The position numbers and the translations under genes were made by a program. 64,000 nt of DNA from Anaerolineaceae bacterium (GTDB lineage: Bacteria; Chloroflexota; Anaerolineae; Aggregatilineales; Phototrophicaceae): positions 558,001 through 622,000 of the forward strand of contig JACKCF010000002.1 in NCBI GenBank assembly GCA_020634165.1, given 5' to 3'. The notes below the pieces were generated by a model. The model was given only the letters and a program-made list of their open reading frames with translations. It was not told the origin of the DNA and ran no database searches. The stretch's first letter is position 1. Each line of letters opens with the position of its first letter. Positions 7,854 through 15,207 of this stretch are shown here, in pieces.

Positions 7854-8906
7854 ATGTTTGCCCGAACTCAACGCCCCATTCGCGAAAAAATCATCCTGAT
7901 TACCGGAGCCAATGGCGAAGTCGGCCACGGCCTGATCCGTCAGCTTTATGAAATGCAAGAAGCCTCGGAAGTCGTTGTGCTGGACCTCTCTGGTCTGGAT
8001 GATGCCCTGACGCCGATGGTGAACCGCGTCATCACAGGCGATATTCTCGATAACGAGCTGATCAACCTGCTGCTGAATGAGTACGAAATCGACATGATCG
8101 TGCATCTGGCGGCGCTGCTATCGACTCACAGCGAGTTCAACCCGGAATCGGCCCATCGTGTGAATGTGCAGGGGACGATCAATCTGTTGAAATTGGCAAT
8201 TGAGCAAGGACGGTCGCGCGGGTACCCCGTGCGATTTTTGTATCCCAGCTCGATAGCAGTCTATGGCCTGCCGGATACGGAAACCAAAGCCCAGCAGGGG
8301 GCCATCGACGAGAACAGCTTTCTGTATCCGATCACGATGTATGGCTGCAACAAACTCTATTGTGAACACCTGGGCCGCTACTATGCTGAGTTCTACCAGC
8401 AGCTTTCCGCAGCCAAGTCGATTGGCCTGGACTTCCGCTGTGTACGCTTCCCTGGCCTGATTAGCGCCCATACCATGCCGACCGGCGGCACCAGTGACTT
8501 CGCGCCAGAGATGATCCATGCGGCGGCGCAGGGCAAACTTTATGAGTCATTCGTGGCGGAAGATGTGCGTATCCCGTTTATGGTGATGCCCGATGCCATC
8601 AAAGCCCTGATTTCACTTTCAGAAGCGCCGCGCGAGCAGTTGAAGCATTATGTCTACAACGTCACCAGCTTTAGCTTATCGGCGGGCGAAGTCGCTGAAA
8701 GAGTCAGAGCCAGCTTCCCGAATGCACAAATCACGTTCGATCCACACGAAGCGCGCCAGAACATCGTTAACTCCTGGCCTGCTGATGTCGATGACTCGGC
8801 GGCGCGTCAGGAATGGAACTGGGCACCTGAATACGATGTGGATCGGTCTTTTAACGAATACCTGATCCCGACGATTCGGCAGTATTACGAAACAGGCAAA
8901 TCATAA
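7854..8906 (+). CDS. NAD-dependent SDR, probable L-threonine 3-dehydrogenase
   Basis: A 350-residue extended short-chain dehydrogenase. The NAD-binding motif is ILITGANGEVGHGL (residues about 15-28), followed by the acidic VLDLSG, the catalytic Ser region PSSIAVYG, and YGCNK (Tyr and Lys of the active site). The SDR-type threonine dehydrogenase oxidises L-threonine to 2-amino-3-ketobutyrate. The specific call rests on the adjacent kbl gene, whose product cleaves that intermediate. Without it the protein would be called a UDP-sugar epimerase-like SDR. AGGAG lies 14 bases before the ATG. Confidence 0.8.
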   Translation: MFARTQRPIREKIILITGANGEVGHGLIRQLYEMQEASEVVVLDLSGLDDALTPMVNRVITGDILDNELINLLLNEYEIDMIVHLAALLSTHSEFNPESAHRVNVQGTINLLKLAIEQGRSRGYPVRFLYPSSIAVYGLPDTETKAQQGAIDENSFLYPITMYGCNKLYCEHLGRYYAEFYQQLSAAKSIGLDFRCVRFPGLISAHTMPTGGTSDFAPEMIHAAAQGKLYESFVAEDVRIPFMVMPDAIKALISLSEAPREQLKHYVYNVTSFSLSAGEVAERVRASFPNAQITFDPHEARQNIVNSWPADVDDSAARQEWNWAPEYDVDRSFNEYLIPTIRQYYETGKS

Positions 8907-8916
8907 TTAGCAGAGT

Positions 8917-8940
8917 GGACGCAGCATGCTGCGTCCCTAC
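8917..8940. repeat. Palindrome of the RCATGY family between tdh and kbl
   Basis: GGACGCAGCATGCTGCGTCC is a perfect 20-base palindrome followed by CTAC. Nearly the same arms recur at 43390. It is the only member of the family inside what looks like one operon, where it would form a stable hairpin between two cistrons. Confidence 0.65.
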
Positions 8941-8984
8941 GGCGTCTGAGTAGAAAAATTCTTACAAAACGGAGCAACGAACTG

Positions 8985-10163
8985 ATGACGGACAAAACCC
9001 AATATCTGGAAGATCAGATTGACGAGCTAAAAGCGCAGGGCCTGTTTAATAACATCCGTGTGATTGATAGCCCGATGGACGCGCACGTAGTCATCGATGG
9101 CCGCAAGTTGATCAACCTGTGCGCCAATAATTATCTCGGTCTGGCCAACCATCCTCGACTGAAAGAAGCGGCTAAGAAAGCCATTGATGAATATGGCATC
9201 GGCCCTGGTGCCGTGCGGACGATTGCCGGAACGATGACCCTGCACGAAAAGCTGGAACAACGGTTGGCCCAGTTCAAAGGTGCGGACGCGGTGGTTACGC
9301 TGCAAAGTGGTTTCACCGCCAATCTGGCGACGGTTCCAGCGCTGGTTGGTAAGGGAGATGTCATCTTCTCCGATGAACTCAACCACGCCAGTATCATCGA
9401 TGCCTGCCGCCTGAGCCGTGCCCAGGTTGTGCGTTACAACCATAACGACCCCGCCGACCTGCGCCGCGCCATTGCCGAGACAACCGAATACAACCGTCGC
9501 CTGATCGTGACTGATGGTGTTTTCAGCATGGATGGTGATATTGCGCCGCTGCCGCAGTTGGTCGAAATCGCGCAGGAACACTGCATCCTGCTGATGGTTG
9601 ATGATGCGCATGGCGAAGGTGTCCTCGGTCGCGGTGGGCGCGGTATCGTCGATCACTTTGATCTGCACGGCCAGGTCGATATCGAGGTCGGCACGATGAG
9701 CAAAGCCTTTGGCGTCGTTGGTGGGATTGTCGCTGGCAAACAGCCCATTATCGACTGGATTAAGCAGCGCGGACGGCCTTTCCTGTTCAGCAGTGCCATG
9801 ACTGTGCCGGATGTCGCCGCCTGCCTGGAGGCGGTCGATATGCTGGAAAACAGCGACGAACTGGTGCAAAAGCTGTGGTCAAACGGCAAGTTCTTCCAGA
9901 CAGAACTGCAAAAACTGGGCTTCGATACCGGACACTCTCAGACGCCGATTGTGCCCGTCATGCTGGGTGAGGCCGAAGTCGCGCAGCAGTTCAGCAAAGA
10001 ACTGTTTAAAGAGGGCGTCTTCGCGATGGCCATTGGCTTCCCGACGGTACCCCAGGGCAAGGCGCGCATCCGTGTGATGAATTCAGCCGTGCACTCCACC
10101 AATGATCTGGAAGAAGCGCTCAGCATCTTTGAGACAGTCGGCAAGCGCCTGAACCTGATCTAG
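8985..10163 (+). CDS. kbl: Glycine C-acetyltransferase (2-amino-3-ketobutyrate CoA ligase)
   Basis: A 392-residue PLP enzyme of the alpha-oxoamine synthase family, which converts 2-amino-3-ketobutyrate and CoA into glycine and acetyl-CoA. Motifs: NNYLGLANHPRL near the N-terminus, SDELNHASIIDACRLS, VDDAHGEGVLG (Asp that contacts the PLP ring) and the PLP-lysine segment EVGTMSKAFGVVGG. Length and motifs are typical of Kbl rather than of BioF or HemA, and the neighbouring SDR supports this. GGAG lies 11 bases before the ATG. Transcription ends at the hairpin at 10211. Confidence 0.93.
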   Translation: MTDKTQYLEDQIDELKAQGLFNNIRVIDSPMDAHVVIDGRKLINLCANNYLGLANHPRLKEAAKKAIDEYGIGPGAVRTIAGTMTLHEKLEQRLAQFKGADAVVTLQSGFTANLATVPALVGKGDVIFSDELNHASIIDACRLSRAQVVRYNHNDPADLRRAIAETTEYNRRLIVTDGVFSMDGDIAPLPQLVEIAQEHCILLMVDDAHGEGVLGRGGRGIVDHFDLHGQVDIEVGTMSKAFGVVGGIVAGKQPIIDWIKQRGRPFLFSSAMTVPDVAACLEAVDMLENSDELVQKLWSNGKFFQTELQKLGFDTGHSQTPIVPVMLGEAEVAQQFSKELFKEGVFAMAIGFPTVPQGKARIRVMNSAVHSTNDLEEALSIFETVGKRLNLI

Positions 10164-10210
10164 TCGCAAAAAATACGCAAAAAATCGGCTGTTCCAGTAG
10201 CCAAAAACCG

Positions 10211-10260
10211 AGCGAGGTGCTTCAGTTAGGTCATTGCAAAGCACCTCGCTTATTGTTTTA
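10211..10260 (+). terminator. Terminator after kbl
   Basis: A 12-bp stem, AGCGAGGTGCTT with AAGCACCTCGCT, around a 16-base loop, followed by TATTGTTTTA. It separates the threonine operon from the next gene. Confidence 0.75.
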
Positions 10261-10300
10261 GGCATCGGGAAGTACTTCCTTAGTGATGAGGGGACTAATT

Positions 10301-10897
10301 ATGTCGGCGCGCGTGATGGGCTTTTTAGGTGGATTTTTCATTCTGGCAGCGGTTGCATTTCTTATAGGCAGTTTTGTTTTTGCGGATAGTGATTGGCTAA
10401 AGGGTATTTTAGGCTCATTGATTTGCAGCAGTGACGAAACGATGACCATCGAACGTCAGAGCTGGTCTATGGTCAATGGCGAAAGCGGCGAAAATATTTA
10501 TTACTTCTGCCAGAATGAAGCCGGGGATGAGCGCAACGTGACCGACAATATGGTCCCGATCCTGATTGTTGGGTTTGGTGGCCTGCTGACGCTCGGCATT
10601 TTGATGGTGATTGGGGCTGCCAGCAAACAGGTAAAGACGACGGCAAACCAGTTCATCTACGGAACCAGTTCTGTCAATCTGGTGGACATGAAAACCAAGC
10701 GCGGCACCCTGACGCCGGAGACAGAAGACCTGCTCAAAAATGTGCTGGGCAACTTTACGACGACTTCCCAGGGCGCAGGCCGCAGCGATCTGAGCGACCG
10801 CTTGCAGCAGCTCAAAGATGCCTACGATAGGAACCTGATCAGCAAAGAGGAATATGACAGCGTTCGCCAGTCGATCCTCGACAGCATGGATGATTGA
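10301..10897 (+). CDS. Membrane protein with C-terminal SHOCT domain
   Basis: A 198-residue protein with two transmembrane helices (about residues 6-27, FLGGFFILAAVAFLIGSFVF; and about 88-108, ILIVGFGGLLTLGILMVIGA). The intervening extracytoplasmic loop contains two cysteines. The last 30 residues (LQQLKDAYDRNLISKEEYDS) match the SHOCT motif, a short C-terminal module of unknown precise role found on many bacterial membrane proteins. The ATG at 10301 is chosen for the AGGGG eight bases upstream. Specific function unknown. Confidence 0.7.
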   Translation: MSARVMGFLGGFFILAAVAFLIGSFVFADSDWLKGILGSLICSSDETMTIERQSWSMVNGESGENIYYFCQNEAGDERNVTDNMVPILIVGFGGLLTLGILMVIGAASKQVKTTANQFIYGTSSVNLVDMKTKRGTLTPETEDLLKNVLGNFTTTSQGAGRSDLSDRLQQLKDAYDRNLISKEEYDSVRQSILDSMDD

Positions 10898-10987
10898 TTA
10901 CTCATCCGTGAATGCGCCTCATTTTATGGATTCACAGTGATATTCGTCCTGGAATTCTTGACAGGCAATTTCCTTTAGGTTATTCTC

Positions 10988-11007
10988 ATCTGAAACCGGT
11001 TTCAGAT
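10988..11007. promoter_or_regulatory. LacI-family operator upstream of the lacI-like gene
   Basis: ATCTGAAACCGGTTTCAGAT is a perfect 20-base palindrome with the CG-centred pattern typical of LacI-family operators. It lies 45 bases before the LacI-type gene at 11052, so autoregulation is likely. A near-identical core occurs at 12129. Confidence 0.8.
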
Positions 11008-11051
11008 ACTGTTTTTTGATTTTATTTCTTACACCCTCCTGCGATGTTTTG

Positions 11052-12092
11052 ATGAAGAAGCTTACAATTTCTGCAATTGCTGAGTTAGCAGGTGTCTCCA
11101 AGGCGACCGTGTCGCGTGTCCTCAATGGCTATCCACATATTAGTCAGGAACTGCGCGAACAGGTTGAGGCCATCATCGCGGAGACAGGTTACCAACCCAA
11201 TCAGGTCGCGCGTTCCCTCGCCTCGGATCGCTCTAACATCATCGGCCTGGTCATTCCTAAAGGGACAGACGCGGTCTTCCTCGATCCCTACTTCCCGGCC
11301 CTGACGAACGGCATCACTCAGGTTTCTAATAACAACAGCCTGACGCTGGCCCTGTTCATCTTTCATTCCGAGCAAGAGGGGCATGATACGATCAAGAGTA
11401 TCGTCAATACGGGCTTGCTTGATGGCCTGATCCTGACGACGGATCGTGTTACGCTTGACCGCACGACAGACCCCTTCGTTCCGCAGTTGATTGAGCGCGA
11501 TATGCCTTTTGTGATGATTGGTCGGCCTGATAATTTGCAGGATGACATCATCTTTATTGATACGGACAACGCCGAAGGTGGGTATCTCGCCACACGCCAT
11601 CTGATTGACCTGGGCTACCAACGTATAGCGACCATTTCATCGAAGCACAACTCGGCGGGTGATGATCGCTTGGCCGGTTATCGGAAAGCTTTAGACGAAA
11701 GTGACATTGCGATTGATTGGGCGCTTGTGGCTTATGGGGACTATACCCTGGAAAGTGGCTACAAAGGCATGAAGAAGTTGCTCCCTCAGCAGCCTGACGC
11801 GGTTTTTGTGGCATCCGACACGATGGCGTTGGGAGCATTACGCGCCATCCAGGAAGTGGGCCTGAAAGTTCCCCATGACATTGCGATTGTCGGCTACGAT
11901 GATCTGCCCCCGGCTATCCAGGCGACGCCGCAGCTAACGACTGTTCGCCAGGATGTAGAGACGTTAGGCGGCATGGCTGTCGAAATGCTGCTGGATGCCA
12001 TCAGAGGTGATAAAAGCGGTATACGTCACGTATTTTTGAGCAGCAAGCTAATTATCCGTGATAGTTGTGGCGCGGTGCAAAAGCAAGCCTGA
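11052..12092 (+). CDS. LacI-family transcriptional regulator
   Basis: A 346-residue repressor-type protein. Residues 4-25 (LTISAIAELAGVSKATVSRV) are the LacI HTH plus the hinge region, followed by a periplasmic-binding-protein-like sensor domain (IIGLVIPKGTDAVFLDPYF; later DAVFVASDTMALGALRAI and IAIVGYDDLPPA). Starts upstream of 11052 would overlap the operator and lack support. With an operator in front of itself and another in front of the adjacent glycoside hydrolase gene, it most likely represses local sugar-degradation genes until a sugar ligand binds. The ligand is unknown. Confidence 0.92.
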   Translation: MKKLTISAIAELAGVSKATVSRVLNGYPHISQELREQVEAIIAETGYQPNQVARSLASDRSNIIGLVIPKGTDAVFLDPYFPALTNGITQVSNNNSLTLALFIFHSEQEGHDTIKSIVNTGLLDGLILTTDRVTLDRTTDPFVPQLIERDMPFVMIGRPDNLQDDIIFIDTDNAEGGYLATRHLIDLGYQRIATISSKHNSAGDDRLAGYRKALDESDIAIDWALVAYGDYTLESGYKGMKKLLPQQPDAVFVASDTMALGALRAIQEVGLKVPHDIAIVGYDDLPPAIQATPQLTTVRQDVETLGGMAVEMLLDAIRGDKSGIRHVFLSSKLIIRDSCGAVQKQA

Positions 12093-12102
12093 TCGACCAA
12101 AA

Positions 12103-12124
12103 GACAGGCATCATCTTGCCTGTC
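12103..12124 (+). terminator. Hairpin after the LacI-type gene
   Basis: GACAGGCA and TGCCTGTC pair around a six-base loop. No run of T follows, so it may slow or attenuate transcription rather than end it. It stands directly before the second LacI operator. Confidence 0.35.
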
Positions 12125-12128
12125 AATA

Positions 12129-12142
12129 TGTAACCGGTTTCA
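12129..12142. promoter_or_regulatory. Second LacI-type operator, before the GH5-like gene
   Basis: TGTAACCGGTTTCA differs in one base from the TGAAACCGGTTTCA core of the operator at 10988. It lies 34 bases before the hydrolase start at 12176, placing that gene under the same regulator. Confidence 0.75.
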
Positions 12143-12175
12143 TTGAATAATGGGGTTGTAACGAAAGAAGCAGGT

Positions 12176-13420
12176 ATGAGCCAGCCATTCATTTTAGGGG
12201 TCAATTACTGGCCCAGACGCAAAGCCATGTACTGGTGGTCGAATTTTGAAGCGGATGAAGTCCGCGAAGAATTTGATGTGATCGCCAGCATTGGCATGAA
12301 TGTGGTGCGGTTGTTCCTGTTGTGGGACGACTGGCAGCCCGAATCGACCAGTGTATCCAGCGAGCGCCTGCGCGACTTCGGCACCGTATGTGACATCGCC
12401 GCCGAGCGTGGCCTCAAGCTGGATGTAACTTTTTTCACCGGGCATATGAGCGGCCCCAACTGGTCGCCGCGCTGGCTGCTGGAAAAAGACGAACCAGCAC
12501 CCTCGCCCTTTATGCGGCAGGTCTTGTCCCAGGGCAAAATTGTCGATTCCTCGTATCGCAATATGTTCCATGACGAAGAAGCGCTGGCCGCATCGCGGCT
12601 GCTTTTGCGGACGGTCGTCAGCGAGTACAAGGATCATGATGCGATATGGATGTGGAACCTGGGCAATGAGCCGGACCTGTTCGCATGGCCGCATTCGGCG
12701 CAGGCAGGCCGTGAATGGGTACGCGATATGCGGACCCTCATCCGCGAAATTGATCCGGTGCATGATGTCACCTGCGGTCTGCATTCCGCTAATTTGCTGA
12801 TGGATAACGGCCTCAACATCGATAAAGTGTTTGCCGAAACCGATGTCGCGGTGATGCACGGCTACCCGATGTACGTCGATTTCGCTCGGCATCCACTCGA
12901 CCCGGACTTTATGCCTTACTACTGCGCGCTGACATCGGCGCTGTGTGGCAAGCCAACCCTGGCCGAAGAATGGGGCGGCTGTACCGCGCCCGATGGCCGC
13001 GATTCCGAAGTGTGGGAGTGGGTGACGTATAAAGGCGTTGAGCGTAAGCAGTTTATGGCCAGTGAAGAAGCGCTGGCAGAGCACATCGAAACGGTACTGC
13101 CCAAGCTGGTCGAAGTCGGGGCGACAGGCTCGATGTTATGGTGTTACGCCGACTATGTCGAAGAATTGTGGGATCGTCCCCCGTGCGACCCGGACGGTGC
13201 CAAGCATGAGCGTCACTTTGGGCTGGTCCGGCCCGATGGCAGCCTGAAACCGCATGCCGAAGTGATCCGCAAATTTGCGGAAACCAAACCAATGGTGCAG
13301 CCAGCCAAGCGTACGGTCACGCTGGATATCACGCCGGATGAGTATTATCAGAATCCGCGCGACCATGCGCAGCGTCTATATGAGGACTACATCGCGCGCT
13401 ACGAAAATGGCGCCACGTAG
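12176..13420 (+). CDS. GH5-like TIM-barrel glycoside hydrolase (beta-mannanase type)
   Basis: A 414-residue protein without a signal peptide, so probably cytoplasmic. It starts FILGVNYWPRRKAMYWW and has the (beta/alpha)8 pattern of clan GH-A: IGMNVVRLFLLWDDW, then MWNLGNEPDLFAW (acid/base Glu in NEP, about residue 163), HGYPMYVD, and AEEWGGCT (nucleophile Glu). It probably hydrolyses a beta-linked oligosaccharide taken up from outside. The ATG at 12176 is used; the frame extends to a TTG at 12143 that would overlap the operator. It sits behind a LacI operator and before a GH1 enzyme. The exact GH family (GH5 or a relative) is uncertain. Confidence 0.75.
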   Translation: MSQPFILGVNYWPRRKAMYWWSNFEADEVREEFDVIASIGMNVVRLFLLWDDWQPESTSVSSERLRDFGTVCDIAAERGLKLDVTFFTGHMSGPNWSPRWLLEKDEPAPSPFMRQVLSQGKIVDSSYRNMFHDEEALAASRLLLRTVVSEYKDHDAIWMWNLGNEPDLFAWPHSAQAGREWVRDMRTLIREIDPVHDVTCGLHSANLLMDNGLNIDKVFAETDVAVMHGYPMYVDFARHPLDPDFMPYYCALTSALCGKPTLAEEWGGCTAPDGRDSEVWEWVTYKGVERKQFMASEEALAEHIETVLPKLVEVGATGSMLWCYADYVEELWDRPPCDPDGAKHERHFGLVRPDGSLKPHAEVIRKFAETKPMVQPAKRTVTLDITPDEYYQNPRDHAQRLYEDYIARYENGAT

Positions 13421-13503
13421 TTACGGTTCCGGCGCAGTATGGCACGTTATCTCGCGTGTTGCGCCAAGCTATTTTGTTCATTCTGGGGGCTGACGGTTCT
13501 GTG

Positions 13504-13650
13504 ATGGAACCAGGGCTTACCAACAACGCCGACGACATCCCTGCACAGGTTCGCTCCTATGCTTCTGCTGCGATCATCGGCCCCTTGAGTGTTTTCGCGA
13601 TTGTCGCCGTCATCTTCACTGCACTCATCGCGAAAGTATGGACTCGTTAG
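13504..13650 (+). CDS. Possible small single-pass membrane protein
   Basis: A 48-residue frame, MEPGLTNNADDIPAQVRSYA at the N-terminus, then one strong hydrophobic helix (IIGPLSVFAIVAVIFTALIA) and a basic end (KVWTR). The frame can extend to a GTG at 13456. A polar N-terminus, one transmembrane helix and a short basic tail are typical of small bacterial membrane proteins. The frame fills the gap between two glycoside hydrolase genes. There is no strong ribosome-binding site, so its expression is uncertain. Confidence 0.4.
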   Translation: MEPGLTNNADDIPAQVRSYASAAIIGPLSVFAIVAVIFTALIAKVWTR

Positions 13651-13759
13651 AAGGCTCATCCCACCAGATGTGCCCACTGACGAGTCTGTACCCCTTAAGA
13701 ATGAGTGTCTTATTTCGGGGATATTTGTCCAGATTCCCCTTCTTAGAAAGATTTTTACG

Positions 13760-15100
13760 ATGACGTTTCCGAAAGATTTTGTATGGGGAACCGCCACATC
13801 AGCCTATCAGATCGAAGGCGGCGGTCTCGACTTTGGGCGTGGGGAGTGCATCTGGCACCGATTTTCCCATACGTCCGGCAAGGTTCGTAACGGCGATACG
13901 GGCGAGGTCGCCTGCGATCATATTCATCGCTACCCGCAGGACGTGGCCATGATGTCCCAGTTGGGCATCGACGGCTATCGCTTTAGCGTATCCTGGCCGC
14001 GTGTGATTCCGGCAGGTACCGGAACCATCAACCAGCAGGGCCTGGATTTTTATAAGCGGCTGATTGAAAAACTGCATCAGGCCCATATCACGCCCTACCT
14101 GACGCTGTATCACTGGGATTTGCCGCAGGCGCTGCAAGATCAGGGCGGCTGGGAAAACCCTGACAGCGTTCACTGGTACACCGAATACGCCGATCTGGTC
14201 TCGCGGGAATTAGGCAGCGAGGTCAGGCAGTGGACGACGTTCAACGAGCCATTTGTATCGTCTATTGTAGGCAATCTGTTCGGGGTACATGCCCCTGGTA
14301 AGCAGGACCCCGTCGCGGCCTTTACCGTCGCCCATCACCTGCTGCTGTCACATGGATCGGCGGTGCCCATCATTCGCCAGAATGTGCCAGACGCCCAGGT
14401 CGGCATCACGCTGGACCTCGCGTACAGTCGGCCCTATCGACCGGAAAACACAGACGATCAGATCGCCGCGCGGCACTTCGCGATTTTGCATAATAACTGG
14501 TTCCTGGACCCTGTTTTCAGGGGTGTGTATCCGGCGGATGGCATCAGGTGGCTGGAACCCCTGGGCGCACTCAGCAACATCGACATAAGCGAGATTGGCA
14601 AGGCGCAGGTGCCGATAGATTTCCTGGGCATCAACTACTATACGCGCCATCTCGCCAAGGCGACGGATGCCAACCCGATGGGCTATGAGTTCGTGCGTGC
14701 TGAGGGCAACGAGCATACCGCGCTTGATTGGGAAGTATATCCCGATGGACTGCTGCATACCCTGCTCTATGTCCATAACGGCTACTATCCGAGCAAAATT
14801 TTCATCACAGAAAATGGCTGCAACTATGATGACCCCAAACCGGCCAATGGTGTAGTCGATGATCCCAAGCGTGTTGCCTATTATCGGCAGCATATTGACG
14901 CGGTTGAAAAGGCTATCGCGCTAGGCGTACCAGTAAAAGGCTACTTCGCCTGGAGCCTGATGGATAACTTTGAATGGGCTGAGGGCTATCAGAGCCGCTT
15001 TGGACTGTATTATGTGGATTTTGCAACACAGGAGCGCACACCCAAAAAGAGTGCGTTGTACTACCATGATCGTATTTCCCAGGAGCGGGCGAAAGCCTGA
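13760..15100 (+). CDS. GH1 beta-glucosidase
   Basis: A 446-residue cytoplasmic enzyme beginning FPKDFVWGTATSAYQIEG, the standard GH1 N-terminus. Catalytic residues are visible in WTTFNEPFV (acid/base Glu) and IFITENGC (nucleophile Glu). LYHWDLPQALQDQGGW and WSLMDNFEWAEGYQSRFGL are further substrate-site motifs. It hydrolyses beta-linked glucosides or related disaccharides. The start at the ATG at 13760 removes about 57 residues of non-homologous upstream frame. It is likely co-regulated with the GH5-like gene, although I see no LacI operator directly before it. Confidence 0.93.
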   Translation: MTFPKDFVWGTATSAYQIEGGGLDFGRGECIWHRFSHTSGKVRNGDTGEVACDHIHRYPQDVAMMSQLGIDGYRFSVSWPRVIPAGTGTINQQGLDFYKRLIEKLHQAHITPYLTLYHWDLPQALQDQGGWENPDSVHWYTEYADLVSRELGSEVRQWTTFNEPFVSSIVGNLFGVHAPGKQDPVAAFTVAHHLLLSHGSAVPIIRQNVPDAQVGITLDLAYSRPYRPENTDDQIAARHFAILHNNWFLDPVFRGVYPADGIRWLEPLGALSNIDISEIGKAQVPIDFLGINYYTRHLAKATDANPMGYEFVRAEGNEHTALDWEVYPDGLLHTLLYVHNGYYPSKIFITENGCNYDDPKPANGVVDDPKRVAYYRQHIDAVEKAIALGVPVKGYFAWSLMDNFEWAEGYQSRFGLYYVDFATQERTPKKSALYYHDRISQERAKA

Positions 15101-15121
15101 TCCATGTAAGGTCCTCCGAGT

Positions 15122-15159
15122 GTGTGCGGGCGATAGCTGGGCGGCTGTCGCCCGTACAC
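15122..15159. terminator. Hairpin between convergent genes
   Basis: GTGTGCGGGCGA pairs with TCGCCCGTACAC around a short interior stem. It lies between the ends of the GH1 gene and the minus-strand SLC13 gene. There is no clear T run, so the call is on structure and position only. Confidence 0.45.
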
Positions 15160-15207
15160 GTTAATGGCATAGAGTCGGAAGATTTTTACCAACTGTGTGT
15201 TCTAAGC

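Noticed and set aside
7854..8906. UDP-glucose 4-epimerase
   Set aside because: The fold is shared, but the adjacent kbl gene and the NAD-linked SDR motifs make threonine dehydrogenase the better call.
12103..12124. Hairpin as a full terminator of the lacI-like gene
   Set aside because: There is no T run behind the stem, so full termination is doubtful. It is kept only as a weak hairpin feature.
12194..13084. Minus-strand frame of 296 codons opposite the GH5-like gene
   Set aside because: The plus strand has the catalytic motifs NEP and AEEWGG. The minus product is compositionally odd.
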